Notes: generated by a model not told the origin, from the sequence alone. A DNA stretch of 64,000 nt from Atrina japonica (GCA_030159075.1 BROG01000127.1:323001-387000); one strand, 5' to 3'; positions 56,273 to 64,000 are shown, numbered from the stretch's first letter. Numbers and translations: made by a program.

Positions 56273-56723
56273 TGAACTTGAAGCTAAGATATGAACTTGA
56301 AGCTAATGGCAATACTTGACACTGGCTTTCATTAGACAAGATTTTAATTAGTTTTACAGCATGATACCTGTATAGTCACTGTTCAATCAATATGGCATTA
56401 CTGCTGAAAACTGATTAATATTTCATCAGCCTTTTTCCAATGAGTATTGAAAAATGCCACACAACAATGACTTTTTATCTGAGGATGATCACTGATAGTT
56501 TTAGGTTTTCAGAGCAAAGCCCATAAACTACCGGATAAAAAGTGACAAATTGGCCCTTAGTAAGCTTGTCTATTTGATATAGATAATTAGAATGACAACA
56601 GACAGCTTATCTTTAATTTGAAAGCCAATGCAACAAGTTTAAATAGGTCGAAAACCGTCTGAGGTAAAGATTCATTCCTACCTCTTCACACATGTTCAGC
56701 ATCCGCCTTGTACTTTCCAGCGA
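26584..56723 (-). CDS. SNAP25: SNAP25: synaptosomal-associated protein 25 homologue, with 3 alternative exon-4 copies and 2 alternative last exons (5' end outside window)
   Basis: Exons in transcription order: 56682-56723; one of 48383-48431, 48065-48113 or 45096-45144; 37735-37852; 33009-33146; 32528-32672; then 27397-27462 or 26584-26652. Each isoform reads in frame from about human residue 25 to the end. SNAP-25 is a membrane-anchored Qb/Qc SNARE that pairs with syntaxin and synaptobrevin to drive vesicle fusion. Seen: Qb helix SLESTRRML...[20 protein letters not shown] with the zero-layer Gln in DEQG/DQQG, cysteine cluster CCGLCVLPW (palmitoylation), linker [11 protein letters not shown], and Qc helix ITNDARED...[14 protein letters not shown] with its zero-layer Gln. 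The start exon (Met to about residue 24) was not found up to 64000. All introns are GT-AG. Confidence 0.96.
27397..27462 (-). CDS. SNAP25: SNAP25 alternative terminal exon 8, copy 1 (proximal)
   Basis: 22 codons: [24 protein letters not shown]; acceptor TTTTTTCAG, start phase 0. Corresponds to human residues 185-206, the C-terminal half of the Qc helix. Candidate minus-strand AATAAA signals lie at 27006-27016. A GTGTAT donor-like site starts one base after the stop, so splicing on to copy 2 as 3' UTR is also possible. Confidence 0.92.
   Translation of the reverse strand, partial: AQSNEGRILEANKRANKLLKE
27663..27754. mobile_element. 92-bp MITE, ACTCATTCA family
   Basis: Ends TTGACTCATTCAGCCC and GGGGTTGATGAGTCAA are inverse. 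Interior AAAGACACATTTAGATTGGT is shared with 20944-21016. Confidence 0.75.
28225..28351. mobile_element. Foldback element, nearly perfect hairpin
   Basis: TTAATCAGTGATTTCCATAT, TTGACTAGTTATTGCGCTTT and GGTCTGTCGTATTGACC on the left pair with GGCCAATACGACAGACC, CAATGCAATAACTAGGCC and ATATGGAAATCACTGATTA on the right, around a loop near TTTGGCTTCGCCTC. Arms are about 58 bp. Confidence 0.87.
28733..30385. repeat. 47-bp tandem array in SNAP25 intron 7, flanked by a duplicated 115-bp segment
   Basis: About 33 copies of a 47-bp unit typified by ATCATGATGTGTAACTTCTA, TCCTCATATTAATGCTATCA and GGACAGA. The segment from TGATAAGTAACTTCTATGAT to GGGCAGAATCATATGTGT occurs at 28759-28873 and again at about 30190-30313, bracketing the homogeneous core. 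Confidence 0.96.
30590..31110. repeat. Diverged tandem repeat, ~50-60 bp unit
   Basis: Recurring TCATCATTATATCACATCTA, ATGGACCTTTAACTATAGAT and GGCTGAAAGAG blocks, irregularly spaced, next to the 47-bp array. About 9-10 units. Confidence 0.85.
31346..31527. mobile_element. CAGTGGAACC-family MITE, copy 5
   Basis: TACAGTGGAACCTATCTTGT at the left and AAGATGGATTCCACTGCA at the right; interior CCTCTTTTGAGAGGTCACCT. Confidence 0.8.
32131..32260. repeat. (TG)n microsatellite
   Basis: 130 bp of TG with rare TAGG/CATG interruptions, about 270 bp downstream (transcription sense) of the SNAP25 exon 7 donor. On the transcribed strand it is (CA)n. Confidence 0.98.
32528..32672 (-). CDS. SNAP25: SNAP25 exon 7 (Qc SNARE motif)
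   Basis: 145 bp (1 + 48 codons): [48 protein letters not shown]. Acceptor GCTATTTCAAG, donor AAG|GTAACT. The glutamine of ESQNR is the Qc zero layer. Confidence 0.96.
33009..33146 (-). CDS. SNAP25: SNAP25 exon 6 (linker)
   Basis: 138 bp (1 + 45 codons + 2): [45 protein letters not shown](K). Acceptor CCCCTCTCAG, donor ACAAA|GTAATC. Encodes the flexible linker between the Qb and Qc helices with the conserved VDER motif. Confidence 0.93.
34092..34202. repeat. Compound (CA)/(CAGA)/(CT) microsatellite
   Basis: GACACAGACACA units grade into pure CA and CAGA, then (CT)n ending at TCATATATA. All frames across it are low-complexity artefacts. Confidence 0.97.
35720..35922. repeat. 41-bp tandem repeat, 5 copies
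   Basis: Unit CTGGTAGACCTTTGTGAGTA, GCTCTACCAAACAGGAGAAC, A. Copies start at 35720, 35761, 35802, 35843 and 35884 and are almost identical. Each unit contains the short inverse pair GGTAGA/TCTACC. Confidence 0.97.
37735..37852 (-). CDS. SNAP25: SNAP25 exon 5 (end of Qb helix and cysteine cluster)
   Basis: 118 bp, starts with 2 bases and ends with 2 bases. Encodes [20 protein letters not shown], then [18 protein letters not shown](R). Acceptor TTTTGTAG, donor AACG|GTAACA. Three cysteines (CC--C) mark the palmitoylated membrane anchor; vertebrate SNAP-25 has four. In vertebrates this exon is the duplicated pair 5a/5b; only one copy was seen here. Confidence 0.95.
38624..38955. mobile_element. 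CAGTAAAACTT-type MITE, copy 6, carrying a nested element
   Basis: Left end TACAGTTAAACTTCTATACA, right end AGCTGGTTTTACTGTA. The interior GGTCTTTATAGGGAGGTGGT matches the inverse of the 6139-6316 interior. Interrupted at 38672-38819 by a different palindromic element. Confidence 0.8.
38672..38819. mobile_element. Nested MITE with GGGGCCCG termini
   Basis: GGGGCCCGTTTAATGAAAGG, TCCTACGTCCTAAATC is the imperfect inverse of GATTTAGGACTTAGGACC, TTTCGTAAATCGGGCCCC. Terminal arms about 40 bp, total about 148 bp. It lies inside the MITE at 38624-38955. Confidence 0.85.
39028..39208. mobile_element. CAGTGGAACC-family MITE, copy 7
   Basis: TACAATAAAACATGTCTGGA at the left, TAAAAGTGGTTCCACTGTA at the right; interior ACCACCCCAACTGCTACTGA and GGGGTCTCAGAAGACAAGTG. 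Confidence 0.8.
40325..40610 (-). mobile_element. tRNA-derived SINE, family C (near full length)
   Basis: Read on the minus strand, the head GCCTGCCTCAGTCAGTAGCA, CGCTCGACTCTTGATCGTGA and GGTCTGGGGTTCAAGTCCAG resembles a tRNA with A and B boxes. The body includes the complement of CCCACTCAAGAATCTTTCAC. The tail is at the low-coordinate end. Truncated relatives lie at 12498-12636 and 17812-17840. Confidence 0.75.
40640..41480 (+). repeat. Interspersed hairpin-tail family, two internal modules
   Basis: The block CCTTTTGGAGCCCCTAGGGA, CCAGCCCCTTTTCATTTG, TATGCTGCTTGACATGGGGA recurs 440 bp later as CCCTTTGGAGCCCTTACAGG, CTTTTGTTTGCAAATATTAT, GCAGCTTCACATAGGGAT. Related copies are at 7815-7985 and 43400-44060. 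Confidence 0.7.
42401..42541. repeat. (AT)n microsatellite
   Basis: Three AT runs separated by short AGAGAATTTAAGTG and AGTTAAAAAATTAAG spacers; the longest is about 65 bp. Confidence 0.97.
43400..44060 (+). repeat. Interspersed hairpin-tail family, two modules and a 3' end
   Basis: Modules GGCCCTTTTTGGAGTCGCCA (43429) and TTCCTTTTGGCTCCTTTTGT (43847). The end contains GACAACACACGACAAGCGAC, GCAATAGGTCACCATGATCC and TTTGGCTCCGATGACCTT, matching the tail at 54460-54515. Confidence 0.7.
45096..45144 (-). CDS. SNAP25: SNAP25 alternative exon 4, copy 3
   Basis: 49 bp: [16 protein letters not shown] plus one base; acceptor CCTGTTTTCAG, donor GGGG|GTAAAG. The most diverged copy (K2Q, E3D, A4V, L9I, E14Q against copy 2), yet the heptad core and the zero-layer Gln are retained. 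Same start and end phase as the other two. Confidence 0.9.
45145..48064 (-). other. SNAP25 intron between exon-4 copies 2 and 3
   Basis: 2.9 kb of AT-rich sequence without large arrays. A short 3x direct repeat (AAGACCAGGTACAT) lies at about 47837-47890. No exon recognised. Confidence 0.75.
48065..48113 (-). CDS. SNAP25: SNAP25 alternative exon 4, copy 2
   Basis: 49 bp: [16 protein letters not shown] plus one base; acceptor CCATGTTTAG, donor GGAG|GTAAGAG. This is the copy closest to the vertebrate sequence [16 protein letters not shown]. It lies 269 bp downstream of copy 1. Confidence 0.93.
48114..48382 (-). promoter_or_regulatory. SNAP25: Intron between exon-4 copies 1 and 2: possible splice-choice region
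   Basis: 269-bp intron. The stretches just after the copy 1 and copy 2 donors are similar: GGTAAGAG, then GAGCC/CAGCCC, then GGACAT in both. This indicates that the duplicated unit included intron sequence. Such shared intronic segments could act in exon choice; this is inference. Confidence 0.4.
48383..48431 (-). CDS. SNAP25: SNAP25 alternative exon 4, copy 1
   Basis: 49 bp (16 codons + 1 base): [16 protein letters not shown], then G that completes GAA with exon 5. Acceptor TATTTTACACAG, donor GGAG|GTAAGAG. Keeps the zero-layer Gln (DEQG) but differs from copy 2 at S1G, G5A, K7R and L12I. Intact, with no stop or splice-site defect. Confidence 0.9.
48759..49326 (+). pseudogene. Mariner-family transposase relic, internally deleted
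   Basis: The N-terminal part reads [16 protein letters not shown]...[21 protein letters not shown], then [10 protein letters not shown] after a frameshift. The C-terminal part reads [40 protein letters not shown] and [11 protein letters not shown], then a stop, then [16 protein letters not shown] and CIDNEGH. This follows mariner order with the catalytic D of YSPDLAPSD kept. The stretch holding the first catalytic Asp is deleted, and there are several frameshifts and stops. Inactive. Inserted in the SNAP25 intron between exon-4 copy 1 and exon 3. Terminal repeats not identified. Confidence 0.88.
49440..50190. repeat. Degenerate tandem repeats, CATAATCAGTCATACATG and AATCATGTACTCATACAATA types
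   Basis: Recurrent CATAATCAGTCATACATGCA (49460, 49495 and others) grading into TAATCATGTACTCATACAAT units (49885, 49950, 50020), interspersed with unique AT-rich DNA. Confidence 0.65.
50275..51815. repeat. 31-bp satellite with higher-order units in a SNAP25 intron
   Basis: Basic unit CACAACCCTCACTACAATGT, GGTAGGTTTGC (31 bp). From 50675 on, groups of 2-5 units are separated by a 29-bp spacer ACATAGTTGTAGTACTAGTA, which recurs about ten times and gives higher-order periods of roughly 120-180 bp. Confidence 0.96.
52640..52872 (-). mobile_element. tRNA-derived SINE, family A, second copy
   Basis: Minus-strand head GCTGTAGTATTAGAGCATTT, then AGAAGGTTCCAGATTCGATT (B-box-like). The far end ACTGATGCTAATGCAGTAAG matches the inverse of the 12680-12998 body. 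Confidence 0.65.
53573..53660. repeat. (AT)n microsatellite
   Basis: About 75 bp of AT, ending ATCTATATATATC. Confidence 0.97.
54290..54515 (+). repeat. Interspersed hairpin-tail family, 3' end copy
   Basis: CTTCCCATCAAGTTTTGTTA precedes GACAACACATGCCACATGGC. It ends in a hairpin: AGGTCACCTTGAGCC, TGTG, GGTCAGGTGACCT, then AATAAATG. Confidence 0.75.
55801..55966. mobile_element. CAGTAAAACC-family MITE, copy 8 (best-preserved ends)
   Basis: TACAGTAAAACCTGCCTTGA at the left and TCAAGACTGCTTTTACTGTA at the right. TA at each border fits a TA target duplication. Interior: GTGGTCTATCATGACATG and AGAAGGTGGTCTCTCACAAG. Confidence 0.85.
56202..56270. repeat. (GA)n microsatellite
   Basis: Pure GA apart from one GATA, 410 bp downstream (transcription sense) of the SNAP25 exon 3 donor. 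Confidence 0.98.
56682..56723 (-). CDS. SNAP25: SNAP25 exon 3
   Basis: 14 codons, [14 protein letters not shown], phase 0 at both ends; acceptor TTATAATTTCAG, donor GAG|GTAGGA. Same length and phase as I recall for the vertebrate exon encoding [14 protein letters not shown]. Confidence 0.95.
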
Positions 56724-59700
56724 CTGAAATTATAAGAAATAAAATTAGAATTGAACATATGTTTATGAAAATCATAATCATGTAAATGCTTATCAAAAAT
56801 AAAACTATTCATTTATATAATGCAGTCAAGATATGCTTGTAAATCAAATGTACATTTTGCAAATTCACTCAACAGAATTTCCACCTCAATTGATATTTTT
56901 TTTTTTATTTGAGTAGTGTTTTAGTGTTATATTTTTCAGTACTATGGTGGTGGCCATTTTTTAAAAATTATAACAGACTGAGAATATTGTTCTCACTTTT
57001 TACATAAAGTTTAGAACTTAGATATAATAATATTTTTATCTACATTTTTTTTATTTCATTAGGGTCTACATAAATTGTCTTCTAAAAAAAATACATAGCT
57101 GATTAGTAACTTTTAACTATCTAATTTGTATAGTCTATAATTGAGGCAGAAATACTTAAGATTCATTTATTTACTTTTTCTTAAGGAATTTTATTTATTT
57201 ACAAGTTGTCAACAAACATAATAGCAAAGTTTTAGGTTTTGTTTGTTTACATAAGAAACAATATGAACACCTGTGAATATTGATGTCTGACTTTTACTTT
57301 AGGTAACTAAGGTGATAACTTTCCATTAGCTAAATAATTAGTTTAATTAGATATAGAGACTTGTTTTCTTTAAGCTTAATACCTTGGGACAAATAATGGA
57401 ATGACAATAGCATATAATTATTTATCTTGTTTGGATAAGACAAGAAAAAATTTTACATTCTTACAATATAAATAAGTGTTTTAGATATATCAGCAGTACA
57501 GAGTTAGGTTTAGTCAGGAACTGGTAGGACCTATACAGTAGGGATGTTACAGGCCAGTGTAAATATATTTTATATAACTACTTGATTGTAGTTTAGTTTT
57601 ATATGGCTATCAGGTTTGATAGAAACCTGATAGACCGTCAATTTGCTGTCACCAGGCATGTGAGCCAATTCCCCTGGAACTCAATGTAGTTCCACTCCAG
57701 CTTCGCCTGGGTGATAAAATGATGGGAGGAAATGACTGGACCTTTGCAAGATAACTGGCAAACTTTCACACCAAAAACCAGCTTAGGTTCCTCACTTGAA
57801 ACAAAGTATGCTTACAGAAAATCGAGGGGTATATGACATTGTGACGTATCATATATACTCTTGTGACAGCCAAAAAAAAAATGTTATAGACACAGATCTA
57901 AAACAAACTCATATACAAATCATTTCACTTAAGTTTGGTTGTTGGTTAAACATCATTCTGATTCTAACACCACTCTGATTCTAAAGACAATTGATATATA
58001 TACACTGAAGTGAATATCAAATGCTGTACACAATTAAGGATTTTTTTCATTTTTTTAACATCATCGGGGTATAAAAGCAATTGCTCATGGAAAAAATTCT
58101 GTGCAGCACGAAGTGCATATTTATATATATATATATCCATTTTTCAGTGAAACTGTAGTCCATTGGTTACTAAATTCATTCCAGAACACTGACTTTGCGA
58201 GGGTGTTTTCATATGACGTAATGGCTCAAAAGCTGTTTTGACATGTGAAGTAGTTCTCTTTTCTGATCGCAAATACTAAATAAAATTAAGGTTTAATTTC
58301 TTTTTTTATATATCATTTTGAAAGAAACTAGTGATATGGACAATTTTGAATACTTATTCTCAGATTTATTTCGCGACTATTAATATTCGACCATTTAGTA
58401 GTGCGGGTTAAATGTGTCAGAAGAGAATTGCCCGAATGGGTCATGTGCAAATGGCTGATAGGAATACCATGTGCGATTTGGATAGCAACAGATGACCGTT
58501 GTTTACAACAAATTTTCGTTTAAATTCTAATATTTTATCAGTGGAATATACCACAGAAAGTTTGAATGTGACTGCTAATATTCATTCCTGACAACTGGAG
58601 GTAGCCATTCTATTGTATTTGACACTTTTACCAATCGCTGAATCAGCTGGGAAATGCCTTGATGTTTTCGTAAGTATTTCAGTATATATGCTAGCCCACT
58701 AGCTTATGTTGAGAAATAACAAACATTTATTTGTCTGTTTAAAAGATAATTATCGACACCTTCATTATGAAAAATACATGTAGGCCTTTAAGTAAAAAAC
58801 AAGATGGACCTGGGAAGTAGCCTAGCAATTATAGGATTTGAGGTGAGATGAGAGCTGATTTCACAAGATGTGGGTGACGAATTGTTTCTGACAGGAATAT
58901 ATAGCAAAGCAAGCTGTTTATCAGAGATGCTTGACAAAATTGCACTAGACCTAACTCTCTGTTCAACTTACAAGCAACACAACTACGAAGAGAATTTTCA
59001 TTTCTGTGGCCTGTGTTTCTTTTCATAACATGACCTAGATCTATCGCAATATGGGTATGTACAGTGTGCTACAGACGCAGGCCTAGTCTTGTGTTTTCAA
59101 TTTCTTTCTGCAATTTTTGTGTTTTGTGGTACTGAATGGCTTTTAAGATTAAATAAAAAATATGAAATGAATGTGTGTTATTTCATTCTTTATTGATTCA
59201 TTCATATGTTCAGAGAAGACAAATATATGGTCATGGAAAGGATTTCTAAAATGTTCATGTATTCCTATGCCAAAAAGTAAAGCAGTTAAACGCTTGGGTC
59301 ATGCGACAACCGACTTGTGTTATTGAAATATGAATACAGTCGTTCTATTTACTTGCAATGAAGGAAACAGTCGGTATGTAAAATTCCTTTATTGACAGTG
59401 TTATCATCTTTGGAGACGTCTTTTAGCAAACCCTTGGCATACCCATGGGCACCAACTGTTCCCCATTTTAGAGAGCCTGTTCCTTTTTTTTTATATATGA
59501 TGCAGACATTAATTCATTTAGGAGAATGGAGAAAAAACAGCAGGAGGAAGAAAATGATATGATTTTACTTTTAAATGATATCAAGATAAATCAATGATGT
59601 GTAAACAAACAATGATGATTTTTATACAATGTATAAAATATAATACATCCCAACAAACAAAAAATTAAACATACTACATGTATAATGTTAGGGAAACGTG

Positions 59701-60579
59701 TTTCATTCAAGTTTTTGTGTTTCATTGTCTAAAATGTTAAGTAATTTTTGGGTTTTTGTTTTGTTTTTTTTAATTAGTTGTTGAACCATCTTTACTGACT
59801 GTATAAGTGGTTGTTTCTTATATATGTTTTGATCTGGATTCTTGACTACGAACTGGCAGCAACTGTGACCAGTCAACAGAGGATGCTACATGTGATCTAC
59901 CATGGCACCTGTTTCCATCTCTGGTTTTTCTTTGTCTTTGGATTTACAAACATTAACTGTAAAAGGTACAGTATGTATATTTTAGTCGTTCTATGCTTTA
60001 ACCCATTCAAAAGTATCTAAATGGGATGCCCTGTTCTATTATTTTGGACTAGTCTATTACGGTCTATAGGTTTGAAAGGGTTAAACCTAAAACCTAAACG
60101 TAAATCATGACTTAACGAAAAGTCACACGTATACTGTGATATTTGTTCAAAGAAAAGTCAATTTCATATTGCACAACCATAAAATTTAAACACAAATTAA
60201 TAAATGGAATGTTTGTGTTTGTAGAAACACTATCTTGTCTTTCATCACAGAAATATTTCTCAAATAACTTAAATGATCAACAAATAAAAAACACCAGATC
60301 AAAACAAAGTCACCCATACTTTTATTTTATATGACAAAAAGTGATTGTTTGCCGTTCAACATTTTATTATTTTCTTCTATTTTGATCCATTTTATGTTTT
60401 CAATAAACATTATAGCTTAGCGGCTGTATACTGGAAATCAATTGCTTGTGGAAACCAGATAGCTATTTCATAGTATAGCTAACATTATGATCTTTTAATA
60501 ACAGGTATTTATAAAAATATCCTCAACCCCCACAAATATGTAATACAGAAGATATAAATCCATCATCAAATACTTAAAT
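56724..60579 (-). other. SNAP25 upstream intron, 5' part of window: no exon resolved
   Basis: The minus strand was searched for the Met-start exon (about 24 residues ending near QLADE); no candidate was found. A short hairpin CTATCAGGTTTGATAGAAACCTGATAG-type motif lies at about 57607-57633, and a short IR element at 59998-60085 is listed separately. Confidence 0.65.
59998..60085. mobile_element. 88-bp MITE-like inverted repeat, related to the ACTCATTCA family
   Basis: TTTAACCCATTCAAAAG and TTTGAAAGGGTTAAA are inverse; size and interior (GGACTAGTC) resemble elements at 21997 and 27663. Confidence 0.55.
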
Positions 60580-61145
60580 ATCATCAAGTCTTCAAAACAT
60601 ATACCCAACCCTAGAAAATATCAACCATCTACAATTATACATATGTAAACATCAAGTCTTCAAAATATATATACCCAACCTTAGAAAATATCAACTGTCT
60701 ACAATCATACATGGGTAAATATCAAGTCTTCAAAATATATATACCCAACCTTAGAAAATATCAACCATCTACAATCATACATATGTAAATATCAAGTCTT
60801 CAAAATATATATACCCAACCTTAGAAAATATCAACTATTCACATTTATACATAGATAAATATCAAGTCTTCAAAATATATATACCCAACCTTAGGAAATA
60901 TCAACTATCTACAATCATACATGGGTAAATATCAAGTCTTCAAAACATATACCCAACCCTAGAAAATATCAACTGTCTACAATCATACATGGGTAAATAT
61001 CAAATCTTCAAAATATTTTTACCCAACCTTAGAAAAATATCAAAAAAATTTCACATTTTTACATTTAGATAAATATCAAGTCTTCAAAATAAATATAAAC
61101 CATGACAAATATTTAATATATCAACTATCTACAATCATACATAGG
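60580..61145. repeat. 70-bp tandem array, about 8 copies
   Basis: Unit TATCAAGTCTTCAAAATATA, TATACCCAACCTTAGAAAAT, ATCAACTATCTACAATCATA, CATGGGTAAA; spacing 68-70 bp. The last two copies are decayed. Confidence 0.94.
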
Positions 61146-61389
61146 TACATCATTTACTATCCATGAATGTATATTTACATAGGGATAAAACAAGCAGGGG
61201 CCCTGTAGCCCATGTTATTATTTGGGAATTTAAATGCTAAGATCTTTTTATCAATTGCTGATGACAAAAAATTTCATTGTGGTTTTAATTTCGTTTATTT
61301 TGTTGTTTTCATTTATAGAGAAATTTAAATCATGACAAATATTTACATAAATTACACCTAGTTATCAATTCCTATACAAACAGGTTTTT

Positions 61390-61870
61390 TATTTCAAAGG
61401 AGTTTAATGTCAACCAATATTAGGGATAGAAATAAGCAGGGGCCCAGTAGCCCATGACAAATTTAATCCCTGAGCAGGGCTAGTATTTTTTCACAATAAG
61501 TGTTTTACCCCAGGTGGCATTCTATAGTCAATTTTTTTTTTGTAGGGAGACACCAAGCCTGGCACACTAACAAATTTCAACTGATATTTTTGTAAACTGA
61601 GTTTACCTTGCTAAGAGTAGCTAGTGTATGAACTTTAAATATATTTTCATAGTAAGATTTTTTTTATAGGAAAAGCAAGTTTTGGGCTTCCAGACATGCA
61701 ACTGGCCTCCAAAATATCCTGACATATGAGCCCATGTGGACTCTTGATTGCAGAGTTTAATTTCTATCCCTGAATATGATTTATTTTTAAAACAACAAAC
61801 GTTTAACCCCATGAAATTCTTTCATTCTATAGTCAGTCTCATTTGTAGTGAGACACCAAGCTTGGGATGA
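61390..61870. repeat. Imperfect direct duplication preceding the 47-bp array
   Basis: GGCATTCTATAGTCAATTTT with GTAGGGAGACACCAAGCCTGG (about 61515-61562) and TTTCATTCTATAGTCAGTCT with GTAGTGAGACACCAAGCTTGG (61820-61865) are two copies of one segment. The second grades into the array. Confidence 0.65.
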
Positions 61871-62935
61871 CATTGGATTAATGTCTCATCTATAGTGGGG
61901 CATAAAGCTTGGGATGATATTGTATTAATGTCTCATCTATAGTGGGGTATAAAGCTTGGGATGATACTGGAATAATGTCTCATCTATACTGAGACATTAA
62001 ACATGGGATAATATTGGATTAATTTCTCATCTATAGATGATACTGGATTAATGTCTCATCTATAGTGAGGCATAAAGCTTGGGATGATACTGGAATAATG
62101 TCTCATCTATACTGAGACATTAAACATGGGATAATATTGGATTAATTTCTCATCTATAGATGATACTGGATTAATGTCTCATCTATATTGAGGCATCAAG
62201 CATGGGATGATACTGGAATAATGGATTAATTTCTCATCTATAAATGATACTGGATTAATGTCTCATCTATAGTTGAGGCATAAAGCTTGGGATGATATTG
62301 TATTAATGTCTCATTATAGTGGGGCATAAAGCTTGGGATGATACTGGAATAATGTCTCATCTATAGTGGGGCATAAAGCTTGGGATGATATTGTATTAAT
62401 GTCTCATCTATAGTGGGGCATAAAGCTTGGGATGATACTGGAATAATGTCTCATCTATAGTGGGGCATAAAGCTTGGGATGATACTGGAATAATGTCTCA
62501 TCTATAGTGGGGCATAAAGCTTGGGATGATACTGGAATAATGTCTCATCTATAGTGGGGCATAAAGCTTGGGATGATACTGGATTAATGTCTCATCTATA
62601 GTGGGGCATAAAGCTTGGGATGATATTGTATTAATGTCTCATCTATAGTGGGGCATAAAGCTTGGGATGATATTGTATTAATGTCTCATCTATATTGAGG
62701 CATCAAGCATGGGATGATACTGGATTAATGTCTCAACTATATTGAGGCATCAAGCATGGGGTGATACTGGAATAATGTCTCATCTATAGATGATATTGGA
62801 TTAATGTCTCATCTATAGTGAGACATCAAGCTTAGGATGATACTGGATTAATGTCTCATCTATAGTGAGACATCAAGCTTGGGATGATACTGGATTACTG
62901 TCTCATCTATAGATGATACTGGATAAATGTACACA
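61836..62935. repeat. 47-bp tandem array, about 23 copies, with higher-order variants
   Basis: Unit GTCTCATCTATAGTGGGGCA, TAAAGCTTGGGATGATACTG, GAATAAT. Shortened units (ATCTATAGATGATACTGG) recur at about 62030, 62155, 62225, 62780 and 62905, marking higher-order blocks. Confidence 0.96.
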
Positions 62936-63666
62936 TTTGATACTTCACCCAGATGCCATAAAGAACAGACAATGATGGCTACATGAGGATCACTATTAAA
63001 TGAAATGCTATAGTAAGAACAAATGTGTATATTCATGTAAGTAGCTCTTTAATAATGAATAACAAATTTGATTTATTTTCCTATGCTGATTTATACATGT
63101 ATGTGTAGTGTATAACTATCTAAATGATTTTATATACACAGCTATAAATATACAAAAAAGCTTGGAATAGATCATATCTAATCTGTAGTGAAATAAATAA
63201 TGGTAAAAAGGCCTACATTATTTAACTAAACAATTAGTGGAAAGTCATAAATTTCTACAGTAATTGACAAACACATACAACACATTGTGGTGATTAAAGA
63301 CAAAGCAAGCAACTTCTGACTCATCCAGATTTGTCAAAGAGTCCAAAGTAACACCATCACCATCTATCATAAATAGATAAAACCAAAAAATGCTCCCATG
63401 ATGAGTGCTGAGAAGTTATGATTGGTTGAAAAGGAAATTATGGTAATAACAGCTGAATGATCAGTTTCCAAAATAGAACACAAATATACATGTATGTAAA
63501 GTTGGAGATATTATCTACAATGTATTTGTAAAAACCAAACTGGACAGAAACTAAATAAAAACTCTCCTACAGGTGTTAAGTGGAAAGCTATCACCGACAT
63601 TTAGACAAAAATTACGAATTTTGTGGAAATTTTGTCAAGCTTTGAGGACTCACACTAGAGTGTTTG

Positions 63667-64000
63667 ACAGAACTGATTAAACTACAATATATACCACTGT
63701 ATCCTCTCTATAACCACTTCTACATCATCATATCTTATATCACTGTACCATCTCTATATAACCAGTTCTACACCATATCCTATACCACTATATCATCTCT
63801 ATATAACCACTTCTACATCATCATATCCTATACCAGTGTATCATATATAACCACTTATACATCATATTGTATACCACTATATCATCTCTATATAACCACT
63901 TCTACATCATCATATCCTATACCACTGTATCTTCCCTATAACCACTTCTACATCACCATATCATATACCACTGTATCATCTCAATGATCACTTCTACATA
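63667..64000. repeat. 48-bp tandem array running off the window end
   Basis: Unit CCACTTCTACATCATCATAT, CCTATACCACTGTATCATCT, CTATATAA; about seven copies, continuing past 64000. A frame of 107 residues across it is a repeat artefact. Confidence 0.95.

Noticed and set aside
63664..63987. 107-residue + strand frame of repeated YNHFYII
   Set aside because: In-frame reading of the 48-bp tandem array; no start context or other support.

Overview
The window is animal nuclear DNA: AT-rich, with split genes whose GT-AG introns are filled with microsatellites, tandem arrays, small inverted-repeat transposons and tRNA-derived SINEs. The repeats (a CAGTGGAACCTGTCTTGAGA family, a hairpin-tailed family ending in a TCAGGTGACCTAA-like motif, and SINEs containing a CCCACTCAAGAATCTTTCACT block) suggest a bivalve mollusc. 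Species assignment is inference. No virus, prokaryotic operon, CRISPR array or functional tRNA/rRNA gene was seen.

Three conserved genes were rebuilt exon by exon from splice sites and reading phase. (1) NTPCR (cancer-related nucleoside-triphosphatase), minus strand, 9169 down to 748: four coding exons, 174 codons, with the last ~20 residues not found. (2) LRRC57 (leucine-rich repeat protein 57), plus strand, 9589-15972: five coding exons and a complete 238-residue protein, head-to-head with NTPCR and apparently sharing a short bidirectional promoter. (3) SNAP25 (the Qb/Qc t-SNARE), minus strand, 56723 down to 26584: every exon except the 5' one(s) encoding about residues 1-24. LRRC57 and SNAP25 converge tail-to-tail across about 10 kb with no further gene seen.

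The main discovery candidate is the SNAP25 homologue. The 49-bp exon that carries the Qb zero-layer glutamine is present in three intact, diverged copies (48383-48431, 48065-48113, 45096-45144). The last coding exon, the C-terminal end of the Qc helix, is present in two intact copies (27397-27462 and 26584-26652), each with its own stop. Phase arithmetic shows that exactly one 49-bp copy can be used: skipping all copies, or joining two, gives an early stop in the cases I read. The locus could therefore make up to six SNAP-25 proteins differing at two separate places in the SNARE bundle.

The rest is repeat structure. A 69-bp satellite of about 3.7 kb fills NTPCR intron 2 and runs to within ~20 nt of a splice acceptor. 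Distinct 79-, 47-, 41-, 31-, 70-, 47- and 48-bp arrays follow, most of them inside SNAP25 introns. There are several families of foldback/MITE elements, one of them nested, and an internally deleted mariner transposase relic.
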